Part shown: one piece after another, positions 1 through 5,930 of the stretch
Layout of the letters: each line of letters starts with the position of its first letter
How positions within the stretch are numbered: the stretch's first letter is position 1
Assembly: GCA_949298665.1 (NCBI GenBank)
Contig: CASFXO010000424.1
Span: 1 to 9,512 of the forward strand
Source of the DNA: an uncultured Lentisphaeria bacterium
GTDB lineage: Bacteria > Verrucomicrobiota > Lentisphaeria > Victivallales > Victivallaceae
DNA length: 9,512 bases
Direction of reading: 5' to 3'
Notes under the pieces: model-generated
What the model was told of the DNA's origin: nothing
Database searches by the model: none
What the model saw: only the letters and a program-made list of their open reading frames with translations
Translations under genes and position numbers: made by a program

Positions 1-399
1 GACCGCCAGTCCCACGATTCCCCCCAATGCCCAGGCGATCCAGCCGTATTCCGTCTCCGTCCATATCGCCAGAGCCGCCCACAACACGCCACCGATCAGG
101 GCCGCGATCAGTCCGACCGTCAACGCCACGCCGAACCGTCCGACCTTTCCGGCGGCCTGAAGCGCCTTCACATTCACCCCGGTCCGGCAATGCGTGCCGC
201 AACTGGTGCAGAGCACCGCACCGGGAGCAAGCGGTTCGCCGCAATGGCGGCAGCGCGCCGGCGGAGCGGCGGCAGCGTCCGACGCCACGTCCTCACTCAC
301 CGTCACCACGGCCCGGCATTGCGGACAGACCGGCGCCCGCGCGGCTTCATCCTGCTCCTGAATCCACTCCGCATCACAGTAAGGACAACGCAAATTCAT
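1..399 (-). CDS. Zinc-ribbon membrane protein, partial (C-terminus beyond window)
   Basis: The first 133 residues are visible and the frame is open at the left edge. The N-terminus carries four CxxC pairs: C5/C8 with C25/C28, and C50/C53 with C64/C67. Together these look like two small zinc ribbons, the second ending in a CGTHCRTG stretch. A hydrophobic segment at about residues 89-112 and the start of another at about 119-133 suggest membrane helices, so the ribbons would sit on one side of the membrane. Similar Cys-rich, RTG-ending ribbons ahead of membrane helices are common in planctomycete and related genomes, with no defined function. I chose the ATG at 399 over the in-frame ATG at 408 because AAGGA lies about 8 nt ahead of 399 but abuts 408. 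It follows the glutaredoxin-like gene by 57 nt on the same strand and probably shares its transcript. Function is unknown. Confidence 0.75.
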   Translation of the reverse strand, partial: MNLRCPYCDAEWIQEQDEAARAPVCPQCRAVVTVSEDVASDAAAAPPARCRHCGEPLAPGAVLCTSCGTHCRTGVNVKALQAAGKVGRFGVALTVGLIAALIGGVLWAALAIWTETEYGWIAWALGGIVGLAV

Positions 400-456
400 G
401 GTATTCATCCTTTTTCAATTGGTTTACAACGGCATACGCCGTACCGATCCACCGCT

Positions 457-720
457 TCAGGCCAACAGGCCCCAGTCCCGCAACTGTCGCTCCAGACGGT
501 CGGCCTGAAAAACCTCACCCGGCCGCCAGCGTCCCTCATGCTCCAGGGTGGGCACCACCCAGTCGTCGCCGCCGTTGACCGCGATCACCTGTCGCACCAC
601 CTCCGGCGGCTGTTCCTCGATTTCGCGATATTCGAAAGGCACTCCCCGCTCCCGCAGCCACGCCACCGTCCGGTGACAATGCGGACACACCTTCCAGCCA
701 TACACGATCAACGGTTTCAT
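457..720 (-). CDS. Glutaredoxin-like thiol-disulfide oxidoreductase
   Basis: This 87-residue single-domain protein has the thioredoxin fold pattern of small glutaredoxins and NrdH-like proteins. It has a beta strand (residues 3-8), the redox motif C12-P-H-C15 at the start of helix 1, a second strand near 29-34, and the cis-proline motif VVPT at 55-58. Glutaredoxins reduce disulfides or glutathione mixed disulfides in the cytoplasm. The active site CPHC is the dipeptide typical of DsbA rather than the CPYC of classical glutaredoxins, and the usual GG motif after the cis-proline is replaced by a G-R-W-R-P-G stretch. Glutathione dependence is therefore uncertain. The ATG at 720 follows GGAGA by about 6 nt. 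It is the first gene after the promoter at 823-851 and lies upstream of the zinc-ribbon membrane protein gene. The family call is firm; the partner and substrate are not known. Confidence 0.85.
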   Translation of the reverse strand: MKPLIVYGWKVCPHCHRTVAWLRERGVPFEYREIEEQPPEVVRQVIAVNGGDDWVVPTLEHEGRWRPGEVFQADRLERQLRDWGLLA

Positions 721-822
721 CCTGTCTCTCCAGTTTTTCCGGCCGTTCCGGCTCCGACGACGCCATCGCGGACGCGCGTTTTTTTCCGAAGATCATCCTG
801 CCTGCATAAAAAGCGATAATTT

Positions 823-851
823 ATTATAGACAATTCAGGAGAAAAAAGCAA
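823..851 (-). promoter_or_regulatory. Sigma70-type promoter for the glutaredoxin-like gene
   Basis: On the minus strand TTGCTT (851-846), a 17-nt spacer and a perfect TATAAT (828-823) lie between the aroC terminator and the glutaredoxin-like gene. Transcription would start near 816, leaving an untranslated leader of about 95 nt before the ATG at 720. This is the best promoter match I found in the window. Confidence 0.7.
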
Positions 852-871
852 ATCCACCGCTCCCAAACGGC

Positions 872-897
872 AAAAAAAACCCGGCTTTCCGCCGGGT
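872..897 (-). terminator. Intrinsic terminator of the rpmF-aroC cluster
   Basis: Read on the minus strand, ACCCGGC pairs with GCCGGGT around a GGAAA loop and is followed directly by eight T residues (879-872). It sits 23 nt beyond the aroC stop codon. The plus strand has no T run after the stem, so it acts in one direction only. The stem and U-tract are textbook for Rho-independent termination. Confidence 0.92.
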
Positions 898-919
898 GCA
901 TCCTGATTGAAGTCTTTTT

Positions 920-1975
920 TCAGAAATTTCGCAGCGCCCGATGGCGCAGACACATGTCCGCCAGCACCAGTGCCGTCATCGCCTCCACCACCGGTACCAG
1001 CCGCGGACACAGGCAGGGATCATGGCGTCCGTGAATCTCCACCTCCGTCGCCCGGTTGGCGACATCGACCGTCTGCTGTCGGAGAGCAATCGAGGGGGTC
1101 GGCTTCACCGGCATCCGGAACACGATTTCGGCACCGTTGGATATGCCGCCGACGATGCCTCCGGCATGATTCGTCACCGGCCCGTCCGGAGACAGGGCGT
1201 CGTTGTTTTCGCTTCCGCGCCGCTCCGCAACGGCGAAACCGTCTCCGAATTCAATCCCCTTGACCCCCCCCAGCGACAGCATCGCCCTGGCCAGTTCCGC
1301 GTCAAGTTTGTCGAAAACCGGTTCCCCCCACCCGGCGGGAACCCCGGAAACCCGGCACTCCACCAGCCCCCCGACACTGTCCCGGGCGGCCTGCGCCGCC
1401 AGAATGGCATCCACCATCGGCCGCACCGCGTCCGGATCCGCAGTACGCACGGCATTGCGCTCGATCTCTTCCGGTACAAACCGTTCGGCCCGCACCCCCC
1501 CCAATGCCAGCGTGTGCGCCAGAATCCGCACGCCATACCGCGCCAGAATGCACTTCGCCACCGCGCCCGCGGCCACCCGGGCGGCGGTTTCCCGTCCGGA
1601 GGAACGCCCTCCGCCCCGGCAATCCCGGATGCCGTATTTCGCAAAATATCCGTAGTCCGCATGTCCCGGGCGAAACACTTCAGCCAGATTCCCATAGTCC
1701 CGACTACGCATATCGGTGTTGCGGATCAGCATCGCCAGCGGCGTACCGGTGCTCTTCCCTTCAAACACACCGGACAGAAACTCCACCCGGTCCGCCTCGT
1801 TGCGCCGGGACGCCAGCTGCGACTGCCCCGGCCGCCGCCGGTCCAGCTCCCGCTGCACCACCTCTTCGCTCAGCGGAATACCCGGCACCATGCCGTCGAT
1901 CACCACTCCCAGGGCCGGACCGTGCGACTCTCCGAACGTCGTAATCCGAAAGATTTCTCCATAAGAATTATTCAT
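920..1975 (-). CDS. aroC: Chorismate synthase
   Basis: This 351-residue protein is full length for the family (E. coli AroC is about 360). Chorismate synthase converts 5-enolpyruvylshikimate-3-phosphate to chorismate, the last step of the shikimate pathway, using reduced FMN without net redox change. All three family signatures are visible: the N-terminal GESHG (residues 15-19) within a G-E-S-H-G-P-A-L-G stretch, the FMN and substrate-binding segment GGGRSSGRETAA starting at residue 121, and a C-terminal RHDPC segment (about 317-321) followed by VPVVEAM. The conserved RRPGQSQ block is at 47-53. I chose the ATG at 1975 because the protein begins MNNSYGEIF as in homologues and a GGGGGAT stretch precedes it. 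An upstream in-frame ATG at 2059 would only add a low-complexity tail from within aroK. The start overlaps the aroK stop as ATGA, implying translational coupling. It is the last gene before the terminator at 872-897. Confidence 0.97.
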   Translation of the reverse strand: MNNSYGEIFRITTFGESHGPALGVVIDGMVPGIPLSEEVVQRELDRRRPGQSQLASRRNEADRVEFLSGVFEGKSTGTPLAMLIRNTDMRSRDYGNLAEVFRPGHADYGYFAKYGIRDCRGGGRSSGRETAARVAAGAVAKCILARYGVRILAHTLALGGVRAERFVPEEIERNAVRTADPDAVRPMVDAILAAQAARDSVGGLVECRVSGVPAGWGEPVFDKLDAELARAMLSLGGVKGIEFGDGFAVAERRGSENNDALSPDGPVTNHAGGIVGGISNGAEIVFRMPVKPTPSIALRQQTVDVANRATEVEIHGRHDPCLCPRLVPVVEAMTALVLADMCLRHRALRNF

Positions 1976-2529
1976 CGATCCCCCAATGCCGCCACCAGGC
2001 GCGCCGTCACCGTTTCTTCCGGTTCCTCTCCCCGGATCGGCACCGTCAAATCGGCGCATTCCCGGTAGAAATCCGACCGGGTCCGGTATAATTCAGCAAA
2101 ACACTTTTCCGCATCGGCCGCTCCCGCCAGAAACGGCGGCAGTCCCCCCGCCGCCACCCGGCGAAACGCCGTTTCCGCATCGATCTCCAGAAAAACGCAA
2201 AATCCCAGCCGATGCAGCATTTCCCGCGTAATCAAAGTGTTGGACGGTACGCCGCCGCCCAGTGCCGTCACCCGCGTTCCCGTTTCCGGCGCCGCATCGG
2301 CCAGCGCGGCAATCACTTCCGCCTCCAGTTTCCGGAAAAACGCCTCGCCATGACGCCGGAATATCTCCCGGCAACTTGACTTTTCCCCATACCGCTCCCG
2401 GTACAACGCCTCCAGCCGCTCATCCGTGTCCACAAACTCCGCCCCCCGCATCCGGGCCAGGCGCCGTCCGTGGGTGGATTTGCCGCAATGCTTCATGCCG
2501 CAAAGCACCAGATTGCGTTGCCCATTCAT
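1972..2529 (-). CDS. aroK: Shikimate kinase
   Basis: This 185-residue P-loop kinase phosphorylates shikimate at the 3-hydroxyl with ATP, the fifth step of the chorismate pathway. The Walker A loop is G11-M-K-H-C-G-K-S-T19. Shikimate contacts expected for the family are present: D34-T-D36, R66 in a G-E-x-F-F-R segment, the G91-G-G93 loop, and R151 in the ELYRTRSDFY helix. The lid is unusual: where many shikimate kinases have an Arg-containing RPLL segment, this protein reads G-G-L-P-P-F-L (128-134) with no arginine. I recall a GLPPFL-type lid from other deep-branching shikimate kinases, so it may be a subfamily trait. The ATG at 2529 lies 1 nt after the argB stop and no good ribosome binding site is seen, so translation probably depends on argB. 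It overlaps aroC by 4 nt. Whether the symbol should be aroK or aroL cannot be told from sequence. Confidence 0.93.
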   Translation of the reverse strand: MNGQRNLVLCGMKHCGKSTHGRRLARMRGAEFVDTDERLEALYRERYGEKSSCREIFRRHGEAFFRKLEAEVIAALADAAPETGTRVTALGGGVPSNTLITREMLHRLGFCVFLEIDAETAFRRVAAGGLPPFLAGAADAEKCFAELYRTRSDFYRECADLTVPIRGEEPEETVTARLVAALGDR

Positions 2530-2530
2530 T

Positions 2531-3418
2531 TCAGAGCACCGAATCCGGCCGCACGATCTGAGTCCCCACCCCGCTGTCGGTGAAGATTTCCAGCAACAGC
2601 GTGTGCCGCACCCGGCCGTCGATCAAGTGCACTTTGTTGATACCGGCCTGCAATGCCCGCACACAGCTTTCGATCTTCGGCAGCATCCCGCCGGAAAGCA
2701 CCTTTTCCCGAATCAGTTCGGGAATCTCCTCGGTGCAGATGGTCGGAATCACCGTGGATTCATCGGCAGGATCGCGCATGATCCCCGGCACGTCACTCAG
2801 AAACACCAGTTTCCGCGCATGCAGCGCCGCCGCGATCCGGCAGGCCGCCACGTCGGCGTTGATGTTATATACCTGACCATCTTCGCCGACCCCGAGCGGC
2901 GTCACCACCGGCGTGCGCCCGGCCGCCAGCACCGCGTCAATCGCGGAAGTATCCACATCGGTAATCTCGCCCACAAACCCGATATCCTGCTTTTCGCCGC
3001 TGATCGGATCCACCGACCAGGTCCGCGCCGCCTTGAGCACCGACTTTCCGGAAACACCGGTGAGTTTCCCTCCGGCCTCGTTACCCAGGCGCACCAGTTC
3101 GCGGTTGACGGTATTGTGCAGCACGTCGTCCACCACGCGGATCGTTTTTTCGCAGGTATGCCGCAGCCCGTTGACGAAACGCACCGGAATTTCCCGCCGT
3201 TTGAGCTCGGCGGAAATCGCCTTGCCGCCGCCGTGCACCACTACCGGACGGAATCCGATGCATTCCATCAGCACGATGTCGCGCATCGTCGTCCGCACCA
3301 GTTCCGGATCCTCCATCGAACTGCCGCCGAACTTGACGACGATCAACGCATTGCGGAATTTCTGAATATAGGGCAACGCCTCCGCCAGCACGTCGGCCTT
3401 CTCAATATAAGATTTCAT
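2531..3418 (-). CDS. argB: Acetylglutamate kinase
   Basis: This 295-residue amino-acid kinase phosphorylates N-acetylglutamate in the second step of arginine biosynthesis. Visible landmarks are the ATP-binding K29-F-G-G-S-S-M, the VHGGGK loop (61-66), R86 in the GLR segment, the NINAD motif (N185, N187, D189), the SDVPGI loop near 208-213, and K248 in MLPKIE. Some positions depart from the usual text: VHGGGP reads VHGGGK, and the RVTD segment reads RHTC. An N-terminal helix of about 20 residues precedes the first strand and the C-terminus ends with SGVGTQI. Both resemble the arginine-inhibited hexameric class, so feedback inhibition by arginine is likely but inferred. I chose the ATG at 3418 because GGAG lies about 7 nt upstream and homologues start here; a TTG at 3490 would extend into the intergenic hairpin. 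It is separated from fabH by 107 nt and from aroK by 1 nt. Confidence 0.96.
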   Translation of the reverse strand: MKSYIEKADVLAEALPYIQKFRNALIVVKFGGSSMEDPELVRTTMRDIVLMECIGFRPVVVHGGGKAISAELKRREIPVRFVNGLRHTCEKTIRVVDDVLHNTVNRELVRLGNEAGGKLTGVSGKSVLKAARTWSVDPISGEKQDIGFVGEITDVDTSAIDAVLAAGRTPVVTPLGVGEDGQVYNINADVAACRIAAALHARKLVFLSDVPGIMRDPADESTVIPTICTEEIPELIREKVLSGGMLPKIESCVRALQAGINKVHLIDGRVRHTLLLEIFTDSGVGTQIVRPDSVL

Positions 3419-3472
3419 GGTTGTCTCCGCTCGTTCCCGAGTTTTCCTGCGTTCTTCCTCCAATACGGCAAC

Positions 3473-3503
3473 GCCGCCGACCGGAATCAACCGGCACAGC
3501 GGC
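3473..3503 (-). other. Imperfect hairpin between fabH and argB
   Basis: On the minus strand GCCGCTG and CCGG pair with CCGG and CGGCGGC around a TTGATT loop. This gives two stacked stems of 7 and 4 bp with a small internal loop, one of the pairs being G-U. There is no T run after it, so it is not a classical terminator. It could be an RNA processing or stability element, or a chance product of GC-rich sequence. The rest of the 107-nt gap shows nothing else convincing. Confidence 0.35.
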
Positions 3504-3525
3504 GCGCATACCTGCTCTTCTCTAT

Positions 3526-4515
3526 TTACCGGCGAATCAGCATCGCGCCCCAGGTGAGGCCGCCGCCGAACGCGGTCAGCAGTATGTAATCGCCTTCGCT
3601 CACCTGCCCGCCACGGACAATTTCATCGAGACAGATCCCGATCGACGCCGCGGAGGTATTGCCGCAACGGTCGATATTGCAGTATACCCGGTCACCCGGC
3701 ACATCCAGTCGCTGGGCAATCGCGTCAATGATCCGGGAATTTGCCTGATGCGGAATGAAGCAGCGGACTTCCGAAGCGGCAACCTTCGCGTTCTTCAGTA
3801 CCGTCCGGCAGGCCCCGACCATGCCGGTAACCGCCAGTTTGTATACATCCCGCCCCTCCATGTGGATGGAATGGGCATGGTTGCGAATCGATTCCTCCGA
3901 GGCCGGGCAGCGGCTTCCGCCCGCCGGCATGATCAGAATATCGGAGTAATTACCGTCCGCATGCAGGTCCGAACAAACCAGAAAATCCGGAGAGTCCGTG
4001 CCGTCGTTCGACAGCACCACGGCTCCGGCGCCGTCGCCGAACAGCACACAGGTGCTGCGATCCTCCCAGTTGACGATGGAGGAGAGCTTTTCCGCTCCCA
4101 CCACCAGCACGTTCCGGTATTTGGCGGAACTGACCTTCATCAGCGAATAAGCCACCTCCAGCGAATACAGCAATCCGGAACAGGCCGCCTCCAGGTCAAA
4201 ACAGAATGCCCCGGCCGCCCCCAGACGGCGCTGCAGAATGCATCCCGTACTCGGAAACACATGGTCCGGCGTGATGGTCGCCACCACGATCGCGTCCAGC
4301 TCGGCGCCATCGATCCCCGCCATCGCCAGCGCCCGCTCCGCCGCCGCATATGCCAGGTCGGAGGTCGCCTGCTCGGGTGCCGCCAGATGACGTTCGGCAA
4401 TCCCGGTCCGGGTGCGAATCCATTCGTCACTGGTATCGACCATCGCTTCCAGATCGAAATTGGACAATATTTTTTCCGGCAGATAAGAACCGGTTCCCCT
4501 GATTCTGATACCCAT
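3526..4515 (-). CDS. fabH: Beta-ketoacyl-ACP synthase III
   Basis: This 329-residue thiolase-fold enzyme condenses a short acyl-CoA with malonyl-ACP to start type II fatty-acid synthesis. The catalytic triad is visible: Cys112 in AACSG, His256 in PHQAN and Asn286 in GNTSAAS. Trp32 and Arg36 in the N-terminal EWIRTRTGI block, which helps bind CoA, are conserved. Phe87 in the VFPSTG segment aligns with the E. coli Phe87 that favours acetyl-CoA as primer, so straight-chain products are likely, though this is inferred. I chose the ATG at 4515 rather than the GTG at 4518 because a perfect AAGGAGG (4526-4520) gives 4 nt to the ATG but only 1 nt to the GTG. It follows plsX by 9 nt, with the ribosome binding site partly in the plsX stop codon, in the widespread rpmF-plsX-fabH order. 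Confidence 0.97.
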   Translation of the reverse strand: MGIRIRGTGSYLPEKILSNFDLEAMVDTSDEWIRTRTGIAERHLAAPEQATSDLAYAAAERALAMAGIDGAELDAIVVATITPDHVFPSTGCILQRRLGAAGAFCFDLEAACSGLLYSLEVAYSLMKVSSAKYRNVLVVGAEKLSSIVNWEDRSTCVLFGDGAGAVVLSNDGTDSPDFLVCSDLHADGNYSDILIMPAGGSRCPASEESIRNHAHSIHMEGRDVYKLAVTGMVGACRTVLKNAKVAASEVRCFIPHQANSRIIDAIAQRLDVPGDRVYCNIDRCGNTSAASIGICLDEIVRGGQVSEGDYILLTAFGGGLTWGAMLIRR

Positions 4516-4519
4516 CACT

Positions 4520-4526
4520 CCTCCTT
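4520..4526 (-). promoter_or_regulatory. Strong fabH ribosome binding site overlapping the plsX stop
   Basis: AAGGAGG overlaps the TAA stop of plsX by two bases (the stop is at 4527-4525) and lies 4 nt ahead of the ATG at 4515. It is the strongest Shine-Dalgarno sequence in the window and decides the fabH start. Confidence 0.85.
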
Positions 4527-5571
4527 ATGCATGCTCTGCCGTATTCAGCACTTTTTCCAGTTCCGCAGTGGTGCTGCCGGTCTCATTGATGCGGGCCACT
4601 ATCTGCTCATTCAATCCGAATTCCACGCACTCCCCGGCCACCCGGATCGCATTGCGCACCGCACGCGGGCTGGACGACCCGTGCCCGATGATGCAGATGC
4701 CGTTGATTCCGAGCAACGGCGCGCCGCCGATATCCTCGGCGTCTCCAAACGCCTTCAATTCCCGGAAAGCGCTTTTCACCATCTTCGCATGGATCATACG
4801 CCAGGCATTCTTGGTAAAAACGCTCTTCAGCCAGAACATCGTCGCCCGGGCCAGGCCCTCACTGCCTTTAAGAAAAACATTGCCGGTGAACCCATCGCAC
4901 ACCAGCACATCGGCGGCCCGTTCAAAAATCGCATCCGCCTCCACATTGCCGACAAAATTCGGCAGGCGCCTGTCCATCAATGGAAACGTGTTCTTCGTCA
5001 ACTCATTTCCCTTGACATCCTCACCGCCGACACTGATCAGACCGATCCGGGGATTTTCGATCTTAAACAAATACCGCGCGTACACCTCGCCCATCAACGC
5101 GAACTGCATCAGGTTGGCTTCGCTGCAGTCCGTATTCGCGCCGACGTCGACCAGAACAAAACGACCGTGCTGCGCCGGCATGCTCGTCGCCAGAGCCGGC
5201 CGGTCCACGCCCGGCAGAGTCCGGACCAGCACCTTGGTGGCGGCCACCGCCGCACCGGTATGACCGGCGCTGACCATGGCGTCCACCTTCCGGTCCTTCA
5301 GCAGCCGGGCGCATTCGGTGATCGAGCTGTGGCGTTTTCCCCGCAGTGCGGTGGAGGACAGCTCACTCATCTCCACAACTTCATCCGCGTGAACCACGGT
5401 GAGCCGGGAATGCCCGGACAATCCATATTTCTCCAGATAAAACCGCAACTTACCGGAATGCCCGACCAGCACGATCTCGTAATCCGGAAAATCACAGAGT
5501 GCGGCGGCTACGCCTTCGATCACCACTCCCGGCGCGTAATCCCCCCCCATTGCATCGACGGCGATTTTCAT
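4525..5571 (-). CDS. plsX: Phosphate acyltransferase PlsX
   Basis: This 348-residue protein is of usual family length. PlsX converts acyl-ACP plus phosphate to acyl-phosphate, which PlsY then uses to acylate glycerol-3-phosphate. It is a peripheral membrane enzyme linking fatty-acid and phospholipid synthesis. Family blocks are present in order: VDAMGGDYAPG (5-15), a SAGHTG loop (101-106; the usual text is SAGNTG, so the Asn is replaced by His), VDVGANTDC (141-149), GGEDVKGNEL (182-191), CDGFTGNVFLK (225-235) and GGAPLLGINGICIIGHGSSS (282-301). The ATG at 5571 gives the standard N-terminus; an in-frame ATG at 5709 would overlap rpmF and encode low-complexity residues. The gene lies 22 nt after rpmF and 9 nt before fabH. 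The ribosome binding site is weak (GGTTGG), suggesting coupling to rpmF. Confidence 0.97.
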   Translation of the reverse strand: MKIAVDAMGGDYAPGVVIEGVAAALCDFPDYEIVLVGHSGKLRFYLEKYGLSGHSRLTVVHADEVVEMSELSSTALRGKRHSSITECARLLKDRKVDAMVSAGHTGAAVAATKVLVRTLPGVDRPALATSMPAQHGRFVLVDVGANTDCSEANLMQFALMGEVYARYLFKIENPRIGLISVGGEDVKGNELTKNTFPLMDRRLPNFVGNVEADAIFERAADVLVCDGFTGNVFLKGSEGLARATMFWLKSVFTKNAWRMIHAKMVKSAFRELKAFGDAEDIGGAPLLGINGICIIGHGSSSPRAVRNAIRVAGECVEFGLNEQIVARINETGSTTAELEKVLNTAEHA

Positions 5572-5593
5572 GATTCGCCAACCAGAATTCCGT

Positions 5594-5773
5594 TCAGTCG
5601 TTGACGTTGAGCACCTGTTTGCCGTCATACATCCCACAGGACGGACAAACGCGGTGCGGCGCGGCGGGCGCGGCACATTTCGGACAGAAAGTCGCCTGCA
5701 CACCTTCATAACGGTTGGCGGCCTTGCGCTGACGCTTCTTCATTCTGGACTGTTTTCTCTTCGGTACTGCCAT
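5594..5773 (-). CDS. rpmF: 50S ribosomal protein L32
   Basis: This is a 59-residue, highly basic small protein. It starts MAVPKRKQSR as in most bacterial L32 proteins, followed by MKKRQRKAAN. The second half has a zinc-ribbon pair, C30-P-K-C33 and C43-P-S-C46, marking it as the zinc-binding form; many bacteria also carry a Cys-less form used under zinc limitation. L32 is part of the large ribosomal subunit. AGGAG lies about 10 nt ahead of the ATG at 5773, a little farther than usual. It heads the classical rpmF-plsX-fabH order, which ties ribosome output to membrane lipid synthesis. Its leader contains a hairpin and U-run (5816-5841) that could regulate it. Confidence 0.97.
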   Translation of the reverse strand: MAVPKRKQSRMKKRQRKAANRYEGVQATFCPKCAAPAAPHRVCPSCGMYDGKQVLNVND

Positions 5774-5815
5774 TTTTCACAAACTCCTGAGGTTATGATT
5801 GCTGCATTCATCCAT

Positions 5816-5841
5816 AAAAAAAACAACGCCGATAGGTCGGC
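5816..5841 (-). terminator. Terminator- or attenuator-like hairpin upstream of rpmF
   Basis: On the minus strand GCCGA pairs with TCGGC around a CCTA loop (5841-5828), then GTTG and eight T residues (5823-5816). The stem is short and the 4-nt gap before the U-run weakens it as a terminator. It lies 90 nt past the stop of the 325-residue ATP-cone gene and 42 nt before the rpmF start, downstream of the putative rpmF promoter. It may end the upstream operon, act as an attenuator in the rpmF leader, or both. Confidence 0.5.
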
Positions 5842-5862
5842 TTTCATCACGATAATCCGTAA

Positions 5863-5890
5863 AATATATCATAAAATACACGTTTTACAA
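5863..5890 (-). promoter_or_regulatory. Putative promoter of rpmF-plsX-fabH
   Basis: The minus strand reads TTGTAA (5890-5885), a 16-nt spacer and TATATT (5868-5863), with TGA just before the -10 forming an extended -10 element. The surroundings are the most AT-rich part of the window. Transcription would start near 5856, giving a leader of about 83 nt that includes the hairpin and U-run at 5816-5841. Confidence 0.5.
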
Positions 5891-5930
5891 GCGCTGTTCG
5901 CGATTATTTCCACTTCGTTCCGCCGGAACC

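Noticed and set aside
429..442. ACGGC/GCCGT inverted repeat between the glutaredoxin-like gene and the zinc-ribbon gene
   Set aside because: A 5-bp stem with no T run following; too weak to call a terminator.
536..796. An 86-codon frame starting in the leader of the glutaredoxin-like gene and overlapping it
   Set aside because: It overlaps most of a recognised gene in another frame, and its translation has no recognisable features. A short regulatory leader peptide cannot be fully excluded.
1976..2059. An upstream in-frame ATG extending aroC by 28 residues
   Set aside because: It lies within aroK and adds only Gly/Arg-rich sequence; the ATGA overlap start is standard.
941..3589. Long plus-strand frames antisense to aroC (941-2068) and to argB and aroK (2426-3589)
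   Set aside because: Same reason: low-complexity translations opposite clear genes, no ribosome binding site or family resemblance.
3421..5604. A 727-codon open frame on the plus strand, antisense to fabH, plsX and part of rpmF
   Set aside because: It mirrors three well-identified genes, has a His-, Arg- and Gln-rich composition with no recognisable motif, and is explained by the lack of stops opposite GC-rich codons.
5572..5709. An upstream in-frame ATG extending plsX by 46 residues
   Set aside because: It would overlap rpmF, and the added residues are unlike any PlsX; homologues begin at the MKIAVDAMGG text.
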